DNA of 64,000 nt from Halobellus sp. Atlit-31R (GTDB lineage: Archaea > Halobacteriota > Halobacteria > Halobacteriales > Haloferacaceae), in NCBI GenBank assembly GCA_003665935.1, contig QPLR01000001.1:186001-250000 (forward strand), written 5' to 3'. Each line of letters begins with the position of its first letter. Position 1 is the first letter of the stretch. The notes beneath the pieces are model-generated. The model was not told the origin of the DNA. It was given only the letters and a program-made list of their open reading frames with translations, and did no database searches. Shown piece by piece: positions 1-8,000 of the stretch. The position numbers and the translations under genes are program-made.

Positions 1-263
1 TGGAGATCCCGCTGGACGTGTCCGACGATATGGACGAGATCGCCGGTGCCACTTGGATGCCGAAGTACGGGACGACGCAGCGACCTATCTACCTCTATCT
101 GGTCGATCCCTCGGGGACGGTCCAGTCCGCGAGCGAGGCGACCGAGAGCGTCTTTCAGCGGGTTCAGGTGGACGATCCGACCGCCGGCGAGTGGAAGCTG
201 CGACTGTTGCAGCTGTTCGCGTTCGAGCAGACGGTGTACTTCTCGGCCTACACGAAGCGGTGA
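1..263 (+). CDS. C-terminal fragment of an unidentified protein (5' end off window)
   Basis: The reading frame is open from the left edge and ends at a TGA at 261-263, so only the last 86 or so residues are visible. They contain segments that look like alternating beta strands (RPIYLYLVDPSG, VFQRVQVDDP, GEWKLRLLQLF, TVYFSAYTKR). The pattern of a PxxGEWxLR strand near the end resembles the jelly-roll or Ig-like C-terminal domains appended to archaeal secreted proteases and surface proteins. That resemblance is my inference; no catalytic motif is present in this fragment. A GTG at 18 is in frame but the frame continues upstream without a stop, so I treat the gene as truncated by the window rather than starting there. 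Confidence 0.6.
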   Translation, partial: EIPLDVSDDMDEIAGATWMPKYGTTQRPIYLYLVDPSGTVQSASEATESVFQRVQVDDPTAGEWKLRLLQLFAFEQTVYFSAYTKR

Positions 264-421
264 CGGCTCGCACTCCTGGCTTCTACCCTTCGAAATTTTA
301 GCTTTACAGCCGCTCAAGCTGTCGTTTATTTTACTTATACTGATAGTACTGATTTATTTGTTTTCGGTCCGGAGTCGCGACAGAGCTAGTATGTCAAGCC
401 AACTGTCACCGATCGGCAACT
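264..421 (+). promoter_or_regulatory. AT-rich intergenic/promoter region upstream of the HTH-10 regulator
   Basis: About 160 bases without a gene. The stretch around 290-365 is strikingly AT-rich against the high-GC background, with several TATA-like words (attttag, tttattttac, gatttatttg). It probably holds the terminator of the upstream gene (T-rich tract) and the promoter of the regulator starting at 422. The exact TATA box cannot be chosen by eye because several candidates lie 60-95 nt upstream of the start codon. Confidence 0.4.
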
Positions 422-2437
422 ATGACCACCGAAGAACACGCTTCTGACGTGTATTCGGAGGCCCGGCCGACGATCCTCTACCTCGCCACAGACCCCGATC
501 TGGAGCTCCTACTCGAACCGGACACGGGGTCGCCGGCCCCGCGAGTCGTTGTCGAGGTGGATCCCGTGCGTGCCCTCGACCGAATCGGCGCGGACGGCAT
601 CGACTGCGTCGTCACGGACAACCGAGTGTACGCCGACGACGACGGGCGACCGTTCGTCGCCGCGGTCGCCGAAACCGCTCCGGAGACTCCCGTCGTGGTC
701 TATGCGAGCTCGGGTCCGGCGTCGAACGAGACGCGACTGCTCGGCGCCGGCGCGGCCGCGTTCTTCTGGCAGACGCCCAACCCGACCGAACGGAGGCGAA
801 TCTGTGAGGAAATCGTCGAGTTGGCGCGACAGTCGAAGCCGGCCCCGTCGAACCGTGCCAGCAGAGAGGATCTCGAACTGTTCGTTCAGATCAGTGACGA
901 CGCATTCGCCCTCCACGACTTCGTCACTGGTCGTGACGTCGCGTACGATGGGCTCTCGGAACTCATCCCGGCCGACAAGTCGAAGTTCACGATCGACGAC
1001 GCGTTCGAGCGGATCTACGAGGGAGATCTACCCAGAGTGCTCGAAAAGAACGACGCGATCTTCGCCAAGGAACCGTGGGCGTTCGACTCGATGACAGACG
1101 ACGTCGGGCGGTTCTCCGAAGCGGTCCGAGTCCGGAAGGACGACGGCAGTATCGCACACTGCCTGATGAGGGGGATCGCGGTGTTCGACGACGAGCAGCT
1201 CGTGAAGATGTACAACAGCCTCACTGACGTGACGTGCGACGTCGAGTCGGATTGGCAGTCACAGAGCCATCAGATGCTGCTCGAGAGCGACTCCGACCTG
1301 ATCGCTGCGAAGGAGGCCTGCCAGAGCCTGGTCGACGGGACAGACTGTACCGCCGCCTGGGTGACCCGACACCCGATCAGCGACCACGAAGCGGTCGAAG
1401 AGGTGATCGCGGCGGCTGGCTCGCACACCGCGTTCGTCGGCGACGCAGACGGTGACGCCGCTGTCGAGCGGCTGAACCAGCGGATCGTCTCGGACAAAAA
1501 GTGGAGTAGCGACTCGGTCTCTGTCGACTCGCTGTCGGGGCTCGACGAGCCGCTCGTGTACGCCGAAGACACGACAGGCTCCGAGTCGGGTGTGCTCGTT
1601 GCGACGCCGATCGTCCGCCAGGGCGTCTTCTACGGGGTGTTGACGGTAGTCCAGCCCAATTACGTCACCGACACCTTCGAGCGGCTGCTCGTGACGTTCG
1701 CAGCATCGTTGGCCTACCGGAGTGAAGTCGGCGCACAGCGACGAGCACTCGGGACAGACGCGTTGACCGAGGTGCGCGTTCGGATCGACGAGGATCACTT
1801 CCTGATGGAGTTCTACGAACAGTATCCAGGAGACGACGACACGGAGCTTCAGGTACGTAAACTGGAGGGGGTAGAAGACGGGAACACGCAGTATCTCGTT
1901 TCGTGTCGCTCAACCGACGCGGATGGAGAGACGGTCGCGAGCGCTGTGAGCGCGATCGACGCGATCGACGACGTCTCGCGGATCACCACCGAGGAGACGG
2001 GAGCGACACTGATCGCGACTGTCGGTGAGCAGACGCTCGATTCGATACTCACCCCGCACGCGAGCGTCGTTCGCCAGCTCCGGGTCACTCGCGAGGCGGT
2101 GTCCGTCACGATCGATACGCCGCCGCGTACCGACGTGCGACGGATCGTTCGGGCGGTGCGAGAGACGTATCCGAAGACGGCCTTCGAGTCACGGCAGAAG
2201 CGAACCACGGACTTCGTGGGCGCTGTCAGGGGCGGTCTCCTGACGGACAAACAGGAAGAGGCGTTGCGAGTGGCGACGCAGATCGGGTTCTTCGACCGTC
2301 CACAGCGCGCGACCGCCGGAGACGTCGCCAAGGTATTGGATATCTCACGGAGTACGGCGCTCCATCACATCCGCAACGCCGAGTGCCGGGTCTTCTCGAG
2401 AATCTCGGGGATCCTGTCGGATTCCGTACAGGGGTAG
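422..2437 (+). CDS. HTH-10 (bacterio-opsin activator type) multi-domain sensor/regulator
   Basis: A 671-residue cytoplasmic transcription regulator of the haloarchaeal Bat family. Residues about 16-130 look like a response-regulator receiver fold, with D66 in the phospho-acceptor position, but the usual lysine near the end is replaced in the segment FFWQTPN, so it may be degenerate. A PAS-like segment follows (about 148-270), then a GAF-like region (about 285-440) and a Bat-type beta-rich domain (about 455-600). The C-terminal 55 residues form the HTH-10 domain (LTDKQEEALRVATQIGFFD then DVAKVLDISRSTALHHIRNA). Such proteins integrate redox, light or small-molecule signals to activate specific promoters; the ligand here is unknown. 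ATG at 422 gives an acidic N terminus. It stands alone on its strand, about 590 bp upstream of the surface-protein pair, so a role in regulating that pair is possible but unproven. Confidence 0.85.
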   Translation: MTTEEHASDVYSEARPTILYLATDPDLELLLEPDTGSPAPRVVVEVDPVRALDRIGADGIDCVVTDNRVYADDDGRPFVAAVAETAPETPVVVYASSGPASNETRLLGAGAAAFFWQTPNPTERRRICEEIVELARQSKPAPSNRASREDLELFVQISDDAFALHDFVTGRDVAYDGLSELIPADKSKFTIDDAFERIYEGDLPRVLEKNDAIFAKEPWAFDSMTDDVGRFSEAVRVRKDDGSIAHCLMRGIAVFDDEQLVKMYNSLTDVTCDVESDWQSQSHQMLLESDSDLIAAKEACQSLVDGTDCTAAWVTRHPISDHEAVEEVIAAAGSHTAFVGDADGDAAVERLNQRIVSDKKWSSDSVSVDSLSGLDEPLVYAEDTTGSESGVLVATPIVRQGVFYGVLTVVQPNYVTDTFERLLVTFAASLAYRSEVGAQRRALGTDALTEVRVRIDEDHFLMEFYEQYPGDDDTELQVRKLEGVEDGNTQYLVSCRSTDADGETVASAVSAIDAIDDVSRITTEETGATLIATVGEQTLDSILTPHASVVRQLRVTREAVSVTIDTPPRTDVRRIVRAVRETYPKTAFESRQKRTTDFVGAVRGGLLTDKQEEALRVATQIGFFDRPQRATAGDVAKVLDISRSTALHHIRNAECRVFSRISGILSDSVQG

Positions 2438-3028
2438 CGACGCGGGCCCCCGCACCGCCGGAGGATCTGAGGCGTGCCGAGTCGTCGCCGGCGACCCGCT
2501 CGGCAGCCAGTCGGGGTGACGAACGTCGACGCTGGAGACGTGATTCCGGCTCTCACCGAGTCCGCGGAGTGGAAAGGCATCTCAACGTGAGTATGACCGT
2601 AGCTCGCTATCTCGATCGGGGTTCGCAGTCGTACGAGCCGCAGGCCCCGTGCGGTCGGCCGCGGGAGGCCCTCTCCGTCGTGGCCACGGTCCGTGGCCGG
2701 GAAACCCCACCGCCGAGGCCGTCGGAGGATTCGACATCCGTCCCCCTCACTCCGACCTGCAGCGTTGCACTGACCGCACTGCGGTGCACTCCCCACACTC
2801 CGCTCGAGGGGTGACGGTATCAGGATTGCGTCGTCATTTGACGATCTCCGCTACGACCTGTGCGAACACGTATCTCGGACGGTCAGTCAGCGATCTATCA
2901 GTACCGCACTGCTCTGTTCGTCATTTGTCGACGACAGTTCGATACCCCCTTGAGACCCTTCCGACAGTAGAACGATTCGGCCAGTGCGGTTACGACCCCG
3001 TCGCGACTCCGAATCGGACCAACCACAA
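2438..3028. other. Intergenic gap of about 590 bp, no convincing gene
   Basis: Open frames cross this interval on both strands but none has the acidic composition or the GC-rich third positions of real genes in this chromosome; their translations are Arg/Ser/Pro-rich shadows. Base composition is somewhat more mixed than in flanking genes. I see no clear TATA box immediately before 3029. The gap could contain a long 5' untranslated leader or eroded coding sequence. Confidence 0.4.
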
Positions 3029-5434
3029 ATGACGTCAGACAAGCCAACCGAAACGGCAGATCCCACCGTTGCAGAACCCACCGACGAATCTGATTCGACC
3101 GCCAGTAGTGCGTCGTCGACCCCTGAACAGTCCGATACCGGCCCAAAGTATCCGAAACTCTCCCGTCGGGGACTGCTCCTGACCGGCGGCCTCTTCGGCC
3201 TCCTCGGACTCGGATCCAGTAGCGCCAGCGCAGCGGCATCCGGATCCGGCCAGATCGGAACGAGCACCACGCCGCTGAAGACGCTGTACGCGAACGCGCT
3301 CGCGGGCGGTGTGACCGGTGGGAACACGCTCAACAGCCTCGACGGAGCCGGGCTTCAGCTGTCCGGTAACAGTCTCGACGTCGACGCCGCCTCGCCGCTT
3401 GACGCGAGCACCGCTGGGCTCTCGCTCGGGCTCGGTCAGGGTGTCGAGGACAGCAGCGGCAGTCTGACTACGAGCCTCGGGAACGGGCTCCAGTTCGACG
3501 CCAACGACGCCATCGAAGCGCTCGCGACGTCCCCACTCAGCGTCGACGGGAGCGGGCTCTCGCTCGGGCTCGGCCAGGGTGTCGAAGACAGCAGCGGCAG
3601 TCTGACTACGAGCCTCGGGAACGGGCTCCAGTTCGACGCCAACGACGCCATCGAACCGAACCTCGGCAACGGTTTCGAAGTCGTCAACAACGAAATCCTG
3701 CCGGACCTCGGCACGGGTCTCGAGTTCGACTCTAACACCGGCGAGATCAAGACGGCCGACACCGGGAGCGCGTCGGTCAGCAAACTTACGACTGCCACGA
3801 GTTCGATCGACGCACTCGAAGTCACGGAGACGGGGGCGATCAGCGCCGGTACGGCGCAAGACGTGAACGTCGTCGGTGGCTCGCCTGACCATGATTCGAA
3901 TGGGAACGATGTCAGCAACGTTACGGTGTTCGGCAAGACCCACTCAGTGCAGGCCGATACAGCCACAATAAGCGGTGGTGAATCCAATAGTGTTCAGCCA
4001 GCGAGTAGTGGTGTTGGGGGAGGAACGGTTGGTGGAGGGAAATCAAATTCAGCCAACTCTGATTTCGTCACGGTCGCTGGCGGAAATAACAATAGTGCAT
4101 CATTAGATAACAGTACTATCGGTGGGGGGACAGGCAACTCAATTCTTGGGGCTAGCGGTGATTCCAGTGCAATTGCTGGTGGGAAAAACAACTCGATTCA
4201 AGCAGGTCCCAACGCAATCGGTGGTGGTGAGGACAATGCCATCAGTGATGGATTTACACATGGAGCGATCGCAGGTGGTCAAAACAATACCGCAACTGCC
4301 GCCCATGCGTCAATCATCGGTGGCAAGGATAACACCGTTGATGACACATTCGGTATTGCCGGTGGGGATGGTAACACGGCCAGCGGGGGTATCGCCCTCG
4401 GTAAATCTAATCAAGCAAAGGCCATAGCAGGAAGCTCCCCTCTGAGCGTCGCGATTGGGGATAATAATACTGCGACTGGCAACGCGGGAGGAGCTATACT
4501 GATTGGAAGTTCAAACACAGGTCCAAGTGCAATCGCCCCAAATGTTGTCGCTATTGGCCGCAACAATGAGGTCAAGCAACCTAATGCGGTCGCGATAGGG
4601 AACAACTGCGTGGTGGGCGGGTCGAACAGCTTTGCCCTTGGAACGAAAGCTGAGGCGGGGATTGGGGATGACTCTAGCGCTTTGACCAACGCTTTTGTTT
4701 GGAGCGACGGTAAGGACGCCACCGGCGCTGACTTGGGAAGCGATGCAACGAACAAAGGGTTATTCGACGGAGAAGCCCGGTTCTTCACCTCCGGCGGCTT
4801 CTACATCGAAAACACAAAAGAGGTCCAAGTGACGCAGGGGCTACCACCCAACGGCAGCGCCAGTTCAGTTGGTATCGATGGCAGCGGCAATCTCGTCAAT
4901 ATCGGCACCTCCAGTGCTCGCTACAAGACGAACATCGAACCGCTCGGAACCGACACCTCGGGGGTGCTGGAGCTCCAGCCCACCGCCTACGAGTACGAGG
5001 AGACCGGCCAAGCCGACACTGGCCTGATCGCCGAAGAGGTCGACGAGGCACTGCCGGAGATCGTCAACTACGACGACGAGGGCCGTCCGGACGCCGTCCG
5101 CTACGACCGCGTCGGGATGTTCCTCGCGCCAGAGGTCTCGGAGAACCGCGACCGCCTCGCGGATCTCGAAGCGACGAAGGACGACTGCCAGGACGAACTC
5201 GCAGCGGTCGACCTCGAACTCGAGGCGCGCGACGCGCGGATCGACGACCAGCGCGACCGCATCGACCACCTCGAGCACCAGGTCAGTCGCCGCGACGAGA
5301 CCATCGCGTCGTACGAAGCGGAACTCGAACAGGTGCGCGCCGAGAACGAGGAACTCAGCCAGCGCCTCGAAAGCATCGAGGCGGAACTCGGACTCGGCTG
5401 GTCACAGCCGTCCGCAGAGCCTGCAGATGACTGA
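3029..5434 (+). CDS. Tat-exported fibre-like surface protein: YadA-head-like repeats plus peptidase S74 intramolecular chaperone and coiled coil
   Basis: An 801-residue protein. Residues 45-70 form a twin-arginine signal (SRRGLLLTGG, hydrophobic run, SASAAA) behind a 44-residue acidic n-region, so export in a folded state by Tat is expected. Residues about 130-210 carry two copies of a 34-residue segment (GLSLGLGQGVEDSSGSL...). Residues about 305-550 are Gly/Asn-rich repeats of the types IAGGxNNS and VAIGxNN, the pattern of trimeric YadA-like left-handed beta-roll heads. Residues about 627-700 match the S74 endosialidase-type C-terminal chaperone (SSARYKTNIEPL, GLIAEEVDEALPEIV); Ser628 and Lys633 have the S-x4-K spacing of the self-cleaving dyad. 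A heptad-rich coiled coil follows (about 705-790). In known families this module trimerises fibres and is then released by autoproteolysis. I chose ATG 3029; an in-frame GTG at 2984 would add 15 basic residues. The gene overlaps the next one by 8 nt. The middle is lower in G+C than the ends. Confidence 0.8.
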   Translation: MTSDKPTETADPTVAEPTDESDSTASSASSTPEQSDTGPKYPKLSRRGLLLTGGLFGLLGLGSSSASAAASGSGQIGTSTTPLKTLYANALAGGVTGGNTLNSLDGAGLQLSGNSLDVDAASPLDASTAGLSLGLGQGVEDSSGSLTTSLGNGLQFDANDAIEALATSPLSVDGSGLSLGLGQGVEDSSGSLTTSLGNGLQFDANDAIEPNLGNGFEVVNNEILPDLGTGLEFDSNTGEIKTADTGSASVSKLTTATSSIDALEVTETGAISAGTAQDVNVVGGSPDHDSNGNDVSNVTVFGKTHSVQADTATISGGESNSVQPASSGVGGGTVGGGKSNSANSDFVTVAGGNNNSASLDNSTIGGGTGNSILGASGDSSAIAGGKNNSIQAGPNAIGGGEDNAISDGFTHGAIAGGQNNTATAAHASIIGGKDNTVDDTFGIAGGDGNTASGGIALGKSNQAKAIAGSSPLSVAIGDNNTATGNAGGAILIGSSNTGPSAIAPNVVAIGRNNEVKQPNAVAIGNNCVVGGSNSFALGTKAEAGIGDDSSALTNAFVWSDGKDATGADLGSDATNKGLFDGEARFFTSGGFYIENTKEVQVTQGLPPNGSASSVGIDGSGNLVNIGTSSARYKTNIEPLGTDTSGVLELQPTAYEYEETGQADTGLIAEEVDEALPEIVNYDDEGRPDAVRYDRVGMFLAPEVSENRDRLADLEATKDDCQDELAAVDLELEARDARIDDQRDRIDHLEHQVSRRDETIASYEAELEQVRAENEELSQRLESIEAELGLGWSQPSAEPADD
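3416..3655 (+). repeat. 102-bp near-perfect direct repeat inside the fibre gene
   Basis: Positions 3416-3517 and 3554-3655 are the same 102 bases with two mismatches (period 138). Both encode a 34-residue unit beginning GLSLGLGQGVEDSSGS and ending FDANDAIE. The near-identity at the DNA level indicates a recent or gene-converted duplication. Confidence 0.9.
3955..4790 (+). other. Compositionally distinct (lower G+C) block within the fibre gene
   Basis: Across the YadA-head-like repeats the codons switch to A/T-ending choices (aat, ggt, att, aca) that are rare elsewhere in the window. A hand count gives 27 of 60 G+C in the line 4081-4140 against 41 of 60 in 3421-3480. The reading frame is continuous through both boundaries. 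This looks like a separately acquired or recombining receptor-like block between conserved N-terminal and S74 parts. Confidence 0.7.
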
Positions 5435-7379
5435 GGCGCACGCGACCCGGCGCCGCTTGGTGACGGCCGTCGTCGTGGCACTCCTCGTGTCCGTCGTCGC
5501 GCCGGCAGCGATGGCTGCTCCCGCGGCCGCCACAGCGCCCGGTAGCGGGACGATCGTGTACGTCACCGACGACGGGCTGGAGGTACGCGATGCGAGCGAC
5601 GGGCCGCTCGTCAACGGGACGCCGTTCACCGCGTCGGATACGCTGGCACTCCCGAACCTCACGCTGACGGCGGTCGGCGCGGGGAACATCACAGTCGACG
5701 TCAGAAACGGGACGACGACGAACGTCTCCGCCGTCGTCGCGACGACGCCAATCCGCGTCGACGCCGACGACAAGCAGCCGGTGACGATCCACACGAACGT
5801 GAGCGCACTCGCGTTCCGCAACGCGACGTACGCCGCCGGAGACACGGCCGTCGACTTCGACTACACCGCCGGGCAGGCCCTGAACGTCTCGTTCAACGAT
5901 ACCGGTCTCGCGGACGGAGTGACGGTCCGGGCCCTCGACGCGGACACCGGTACTGAACTGCAGAACACGACCGTCTCCGCGGGGAATCTGTCGTTCGCGA
6001 ACCTCCCCGCCGGGACGCACACCGTGAACCTCGCCAAGCCGAGTTCGACGGGTGGCGGCACGAGCGGTGGCGGCACGAGCGGTGGCGGCACCAGCGGTGG
6101 CGGCACCAGCGGCGGCGGCACCAGCGGCGGCGGTACCAGCGGCGGCGGCACCAGTGGTGGCGGTACCAGCGGCGGCGGTGACTCCGGCTCCGCCGGCAGC
6201 TCGGGATCGAGCGGTGACTCCGAGTGGTCGCCGGACAAGCGTCCGCGAGAGGTCGCTGGCGGCGAGGGTGACGGCGGCGAGTCCGAGGCGACCGAACAAC
6301 TGCACAGCGTGACGGTCCGCACCGAATCGGCAGGACAGGGCACGTCTACGGACACGGCGTACGAGCGCTCTGGCAGCCGAAAGCGCGTCGACATCACCGG
6401 CGCTGCTGAGGACTCCGAGATCGACATCGATCTGCTCGGCACAGAGACCGATGCGGATGCGGTGCCGGACGCGGACGACGAGCGACCGACCGCCGATCAG
6501 TCGTCGGGCAACATCGTCCCGGAACGGATGACACTCGCCGTTCGCCGCGGTGGCGATTACAACCTCTCCGTCGAGAGTCGTGAGCTCGACGTGGAGTCGA
6601 TCGCCGCCGCCGGCGCCACTCCGGATGACGGTGTCGAGTCGCCATCGGAGCTCGTGGTGACCAGATCGCAGCTGTCGACCGACGGACAGCGGTTCGTCGA
6701 CGCCACGACGCAGCGTCCCGTCGGCTACCTGATCGTCGATCACACCTTCGAGGATGCGAACCTCTCGAGCGTCACGCACCGGTTCAAAGTTCGGAAGTCG
6801 TACCTCGACGCAACTGGTTCCGACGTCGACACCGTCCGGCTCTACCGCGACGAGGGCGACCGCTTCCGGCCGCTCGACACGCGGCTCGTCGGCGAGTCAG
6901 ACGCGTTCTATCGGTTCGAGGCCGAGTCGCCCGGACTGTCCGTGTTCGTCATCGGCTCGGAAGCACCGGCGTTCAGCGTCGACGAACCGACGCTGCTCCA
7001 GGCCGACGCCCTCTCCGGTGAGGTCGAGGCCGCCCTGACCGTCGAGAACGTCGGCTCCGCCAACGGAACGTACACGGCCCAGCTGGCTGCGGGCACTGTG
7101 GTAGTCGACACCGTCACCGTCGCGGTCGAGCCCGGTGAGACGGCGACGCTCGCCTTCGAGGCGACAGTCGAAACCGCAGACCAACTGACGCTTTCGGTGT
7201 CCGACACCGCCATCGGAACGCTCGAAGGGCAGCCGGCGGCGACGACCGCTGCCGCGGCGGAGCCGTCCGGCGGCTCGAACAGCTTCGTCGTCGGCGTCTT
7301 GATCGTCGGCCTGATGAGTGTCGCCCTCTTCGCAGTGTGGTGGCGGCGACGCACCGGTGATGAGGAGGAAGATACGTAG
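5427..7379 (+). CDS. Membrane-anchored PGF-pre-PGF domain surface protein with Gly-Thr-Ser stalk
   Basis: A 650-residue exported protein. Residues 8-33 are a Sec-type signal peptide (RRRLVTAVVVALLVSVVAPA). Beta-rich segments with many N-glycosylation sequons (NGT, NVS, NLS) follow, ending in a carboxypeptidase-like or CnaB-like strand set (about 150-205). A stalk of nine GGGTS/GGGDS units comes next, then an acidic region, a PGF-pre-PGF domain (about 365-510; LTVRRGG-like start, THRFKVRKSYLD, DTVRLYRDEGDRFRPL, PGLSVFVIG) and a CARDB-like domain (about 520-595). A single C-terminal transmembrane helix (SFVVGVLIVGLMSVALFAVW) and WRRR stop-transfer anchor it; the PGF-CTERM sorting motif itself is absent. 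The start overlaps the fibre gene by 8 nt, so the two are co-transcribed and probably translationally coupled. I infer that it anchors or displays the fibre protein. Confidence 0.8.
   Translation: MTEAHATRRRLVTAVVVALLVSVVAPAAMAAPAAATAPGSGTIVYVTDDGLEVRDASDGPLVNGTPFTASDTLALPNLTLTAVGAGNITVDVRNGTTTNVSAVVATTPIRVDADDKQPVTIHTNVSALAFRNATYAAGDTAVDFDYTAGQALNVSFNDTGLADGVTVRALDADTGTELQNTTVSAGNLSFANLPAGTHTVNLAKPSSTGGGTSGGGTSGGGTSGGGTSGGGTSGGGTSGGGTSGGGTSGGGDSGSAGSSGSSGDSEWSPDKRPREVAGGEGDGGESEATEQLHSVTVRTESAGQGTSTDTAYERSGSRKRVDITGAAEDSEIDIDLLGTETDADAVPDADDERPTADQSSGNIVPERMTLAVRRGGDYNLSVESRELDVESIAAAGATPDDGVESPSELVVTRSQLSTDGQRFVDATTQRPVGYLIVDHTFEDANLSSVTHRFKVRKSYLDATGSDVDTVRLYRDEGDRFRPLDTRLVGESDAFYRFEAESPGLSVFVIGSEAPAFSVDEPTLLQADALSGEVEAALTVENVGSANGTYTAQLAAGTVVVDTVTVAVEPGETATLAFEATVETADQLTLSVSDTAIGTLEGQPAATTAAAAEPSGGSNSFVVGVLIVGLMSVALFAVWWRRRTGDEEEDT
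6051..6185 (+). repeat. 15-bp in-frame tandem repeat, nine units (GGGTS stalk)
   Basis: Nine consecutive 15-bp units of the form ggtggcggcacgagc with synonymous variation encode eight GGGTS and one GGGDS pentapeptides. Such repeats encode flexible, O-glycosylatable stalks and change copy number by slippage. Confidence 0.9.
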
Positions 7380-7531
7380 GGAGTTCACGGGCGGTGCGAG
7401 GCGGGTCCCACGAGGGATGACCCCGCGGCGGACGCCGACACTCGATGCCGTCGTCCACGCCCGGTAGTACGGCCGGCTTCCGAGGTTACACGCTCTCTCT
7501 ATGAGGCGTCGGCCGTGCGTACGGATTTTCG

Positions 7532-7722
7532 ATGAACGACGCGACACGACGTACCGTCCTCATCCAACTCGGCACACCCGAGGAACGTCGTGTCGATTTC
7601 TAGCAAACCGAAGGCGGATTCTTCCGCTTTGCCAACCATCTCGACGGGTGTATGGCGCGGCAACGACTTCCGTCAAACAATTGGCGTCCTCTCCACCCTG
7701 AGGGGCGAGGATTCCGCGGGAT
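7532..7722 (+). pseudogene. Probable eroded tnpB (IS1341/IS605-type) remnant with end hairpin
   Basis: From ATG 7532 the frame reads MNDATRRTVLIQLGTPEE, then RRVDF, a TAG at 7601 and, in the same frame, QTEGGFFRFANHLDGC. This resembles the conserved start of haloarchaeal TnpB proteins (an RTVxxKL strand followed by a helix with FxxFAN). The frame then runs directly into a short inverted repeat at about 7688-7711 (cctc, gaggggcgagg) like the right-end hairpin of IS200/IS605 elements. The catalytic core is missing, so it would be an internally deleted, dead copy. It lies about 90 bp from a tRNA gene. Family assignment is by eye and moderate. The rest of the gap 7380-7812 shows nothing else. Confidence 0.45.
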
Positions 7723-7812
7723 AGATACTAACCCGACCGGGCGGTTCTGAGCGGCGGAACGTGGCCTGCTCGGGCGATACAGGGCAGTGAGGAGGCGAAC
7801 TGTGGAGAGAAG

Positions 7813-7887
7813 TGCTCCGTCAGGGATTCGAACCCTGGTCCTTGCCGTGAGAGGGCAAGATGATTGGCCGGACTACACCAACGGAGC
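7813..7887 (-). tRNA. tRNA-Glu (anticodon CTC)
   Basis: The complement folds as a complete 75-nt cloverleaf. A seven-pair acceptor stem GCTCCGT/ACGGAGC has discriminator A. The T arm contains GGTTCGAATCC, and an anticodon stem TTGCC/GGCAA encloses the loop CTCTCAC with anticodon CTC, which reads GAG (Glu). CCA is not encoded, as is usual in haloarchaea. I see no intron. Confidence 0.93.
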
Positions 7888-8000
7888 GGTGCTACACTAC
7901 TGCGTATCTCCGGGACGTGTAAAACGGTTCCGTTTTGCCCGCGCTGTGCCGTGGTATCTCGTACGTAGCGGGTCCGATCCGCCCGGTGAGAGCCGCCGAG

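Noticed and set aside
3029..7379. Prophage tail-fibre region
   Set aside because: The S74 domain suggests phage ancestry, but there is no capsid, terminase, integrase or tail gene nearby, and the Tat signal and anchored partner point to a cellular surface role.
7897..8000. Small gene between the tRNA and psmA
   Set aside because: No frame with a start, acidic composition or motif; it is probably the psmA 3' region and tRNA promoter.
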